Source of the DNA: Thermoleophilia bacterium
Lineage (GTDB): Bacteria > Actinomycetota > Thermoleophilia > Gaiellales > SKUG01
Assembly: GCA_020438525.1 (NCBI GenBank)
Contig: JAGQUL010000003.1
Span: 1 to 23,580, forward strand
Direction: 5' to 3'
DNA: 23,580 bases
In this document: one piece after another, positions 21,909 to 23,580 of the stretch
How positions within the stretch are numbered: position 1 is the stretch's first letter
Layout: every line of letters starts with the position of its first letter
The notes under the pieces: model-generated
Told to the model about the DNA's origin: nothing
The model's input: the letters and a program-made list of their open reading frames with translations, nothing else
The model's database searches: none
Position numbers and translations under genes: made by a program

Positions 21909-21952
21909 CGGCGGAGTTCACTCGCCCTGGCTGAGCTGACTGAGCCTAGTTA

Positions 21953-22936
21953 TCAACCCGCGTTGCTGCCTTGGCGTTCCAGCTCGCCAACGATCTGGAA
22001 TTGGGCCACGGTGTTCGAGCCGCCAATGGCAGTGTCGTAGGAGTAGGAACCCACGACTTCGACTACTGCCGTGAAGAGGTCGTCATCGATGAAGCGAGCC
22101 AGTTGTCGCTCGCTGCCGCTGATCAACGCCGTCTCCCCGTCGAAGAATCCGTATGACGTTGTGTTTCGGTTGGCGATGTTGGCAAGGAAGGTGTCCGTTC
22201 CCGTCCGTGAGTCGAACTGCATGATCTCGCCCCAGACGCGATACCACTCGCCTGTGTGTGCATCGGGGTTCTTTAGCACTAGCTTCAGCGTTCGCTGGTC
22301 TGGGAACCCTGTACTAGCGATCCGGGCTCGTCGCCTAGCTGCCGCTGCTTCCCGACGCTTTTTCGCAGCGGCCGCCTTTGCTGCAGCGTCCTTCTTTGCT
22401 GCTGCCTCGGCCGCGGCTTCTTCGGCTGCAGCAGCTTCTTCGTCCGCTGCTTCGTTGGAATCGGTCTCGGCTGACTTGTCTGTGGATGACGCTTGGGAGG
22501 AGGAAGAGCTCGCATCCTTCGACGTGTTCGAGGAGCTGGACGACGAGTCGTCACTGAGGCCTGCGACTATCAGCAGGATTGCCACGCCGACGGCGACGAT
22601 GATCGCCGCGCGTCGGCGGTCCTTGAGCCAAAGGTAGATGGGCACCCCGATTCCCGCAGTGAGGAGTACGAGCGCGACGATCACTACTGGCGAGAGGGAC
22701 GTTGATGCAGAGTCGGTCCCGGGCTCTGATTCGATGGGGGAGGTGGCTGGTATTGCCGAGCTGGGCGCCACCGCGGGCTTGGTTGCCACGGCGAGATTGT
22801 CGCCGGACTCTACCGTAGCATCGGTGCCGAGCAGTCGAGCTTTTCCCTGCTCGAACTCGGTCTCCGTCAGCACGCCGCTTTCGTGGAGTTCTCCGAGCTC
22901 GCGAAGCTTGCGAATATCCTCATCGGACATCGACAC
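21953..22936 (-). CDS. SHOCT-domain membrane protein with Ala/Glu-rich linker and unknown C-terminal domain
   Basis: This is a 327-aa protein. Residues about 6-36 (IRKLRELGELHESGVLTETEF) match the short SHOCT domain, a protein- or nucleic-acid-binding module common at protein ends. Two membrane segments follow (about 83-104 and 109-127), then a Ser-rich part (130-160), a charged Ala/Glu/Lys linker (165-212) and a C-terminal beta-rich domain (about 215-327) with LKLVLKNPDAHTGEWYRVWG and FFDGETALISGSERQLARFI. The GTG at 22936 has GAAGGGA at 8-nt spacing; the ATG two codons on is also possible. The base composition is lower in GC than the flanks. The insertion sequence ends about 67 bp upstream, so its promoter may have been altered. 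Confidence 0.75.
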   Translation of the reverse strand: MSMSDEDIRKLRELGELHESGVLTETEFEQGKARLLGTDATVESGDNLAVATKPAVAPSSAIPATSPIESEPGTDSASTSLSPVVIVALVLLTAGIGVPIYLWLKDRRRAAIIVAVGVAILLIVAGLSDDSSSSSSNTSKDASSSSSQASSTDKSAETDSNEAADEEAAAAEEAAAEAAAKKDAAAKAAAAKKRREAAAARRRARIASTGFPDQRTLKLVLKNPDAHTGEWYRVWGEIMQFDSRTGTDTFLANIANRNTTSYGFFDGETALISGSERQLARFIDDDLFTAVVEVVGSYSYDTAIGGSNTVAQFQIVGELERQGSNAG

Positions 22937-23002
22937 TGTTCGAATCCCTTCATCTTTTGCCGGGATACTTTATCGCATCGGGCGGCGCGAGAGGGTATTT
23001 GT

Positions 23003-23580
23003 GGTTCTTCTGCTACACGAGTGGAGTCATGTCGCGGGCCTGCATGGCAGTGGCGGGCACAGTCCGGAGAGTGTGAGCTTGGCGAGCGCGATCAGCGCGT
23101 AGGGATTGTGGAAGCCGGACGCTCGGGTCTGGATGAGTCGGATCTTGGCGTTCACCGATTCGACGCGGCCGTTGCTGATGCGATGCGTCAGCATCGCCTC
23201 GAGTTCCGGCCTCAGGTCGCGGATCGTGGCGGCGACGCGCGCGAACTCGTGTAGGCCCGATTCGTCGACGCGATCGAGCCACGTGTCGAGACGTTCGATC
23301 GTCTCGTCGGCGGGCAGCTTGAGCAGCGTTCGCAGGAGCTCCTTGAACAGCGTTCGCAGAAGCTCCTTGAGCAGGTATGCCTTCCGCAAGGGGCTGCCGG
23401 CCTTCTCGAGCTCGGCGAGTGTCAGTGCCTGCTTGTCAGTCAGTCGCTCGGGGTTCCTCACGAGTGCCCTTCGCGAGTGCGTCACGCGCGTGGCGCGCGC
23501 CTTGATGTCCGTGGGCGGGCGCCCGCGCTTGTGGTGCTTTCGGGTGTCGTTCCAGACCTCGCGGCGGATCTTGTCGAGCG
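23003..23580 (-). mobile_element. ISL3-family insertion sequence, one end (partial)
   Basis: The transposase reading frame runs off the right edge and ends at 23027. Just beyond it, GGTTCTTCTGCTACACGAG (from 23003) resembles the GGCTCTTC-type terminal inverted repeat of ISL3 elements. The neighbouring 8-bp GTATTTGT is a candidate AT-rich target duplication. The other end and the second duplication are outside the window, so the boundary is approximate. Confidence 0.6.
23027..23580 (-). CDS. ISL3-family transposase, C-terminal part (5' end outside window)
   Basis: The frame is open to the window edge and gives at least 184 residues. At the entered edge LDKIRREVWNDTRKHHKRGR matches the region before the last third of ISL3 transposases. 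RNPERLTDKQ, AYLLKELLRTLF, the tandem Leu helix and RISNGRVESVNAKIRLIQTR (with the SNGR.E..N.KI block) then mark the catalytic C-terminus and its Glu. An internal 24-bp tandem duplication (KELLRTLF then KELLRTLL, about 23315-23365) adds eight residues but keeps the frame. No stop or frameshift is seen, so the protein may be active apart from that duplication. Confidence 0.85.
   Translation of the reverse strand, partial: LDKIRREVWNDTRKHHKRGRPPTDIKARATRVTHSRRALVRNPERLTDKQALTLAELEKAGSPLRKAYLLKELLRTLFKELLRTLLKLPADETIERLDTWLDRVDESGLHEFARVAATIRDLRPELEAMLTHRISNGRVESVNAKIRLIQTRASGFHNPYALIALAKLTLSGLCPPLPCRPAT

Overview
The window is high-GC DNA with frequent GTG and TTG starts, short gene overlaps, lipoprotein-type secreted proteins and an Excalibur-type calcium-binding tail. 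This fits an actinobacterium. Secreted delta-60 repeat proteins make a soil Thermoleophilia/Solirubrobacterales-type lineage plausible, but nothing seen fixes the genus. No rRNA, tRNA or CRISPR array was recognised.

Left part (about 0.1-6.6 kb). This looks like ordinary chromosome: an SSB/DUF669-like ssDNA-binding protein ending in the acidic DDDIPF tip, a secreted delta-60 repeat (beta-propeller-like) protein, a coiled-coil protein followed by a small zincin metallopeptidase, a membrane-anchored CxxCH haem-binding protein, and a translationally coupled pair of a coiled-coil membrane protein and an HtrA-like lipoprotein protease. A hairpin-forming repeat (three tandem 73-bp units plus one solitary copy) sits at the 3' ends of genes.

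Middle part (about 6.7-12.2 kb). The content becomes accessory: a beta-class DNA methyltransferase overlapping a TTG-started PD-(D/E)XK nuclease candidate (a compact restriction-modification pair), small unknown proteins, a ribbon-helix-helix regulator with its own promoter and operator followed by a putative partner, and a lower-GC stretch with a divergent small gene and a GTGA-coupled two-gene operon ending in a winged-helix-like protein. That operon is followed by interleaved inverted repeats that could form a pseudoknot or two alternative hairpins.

Right part (about 12.2-21.9 kb). This is a nuclease-rich module: an EVK-type nuclease, a three-gene overlapping operon with two tiny membrane proteins, a thermonuclease lipoprotein, a truncated metallophosphoesterase fused in frame to a GmrSD-like DUF262/HNH protein, an unknown conserved protein and an HNH endonuclease. 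It then holds the most striking feature, four consecutive GTG-started paralogues. Each has one membrane segment and two strict period-4 sequence ladders, one of glycine and one of aromatic residues; three of them end in Cys-containing domains. A 14-bp sequence, inside a hairpin at both places, recurs at 12.19 and 21.90 kb.

Right edge. A SHOCT-domain membrane protein is followed by the 3' part of an ISL3-type insertion sequence that runs off the window. The many nucleases, low-GC patches, a gene truncation and an IS together suggest a defence/accessory island inserted beside core genes. That reading is inference.
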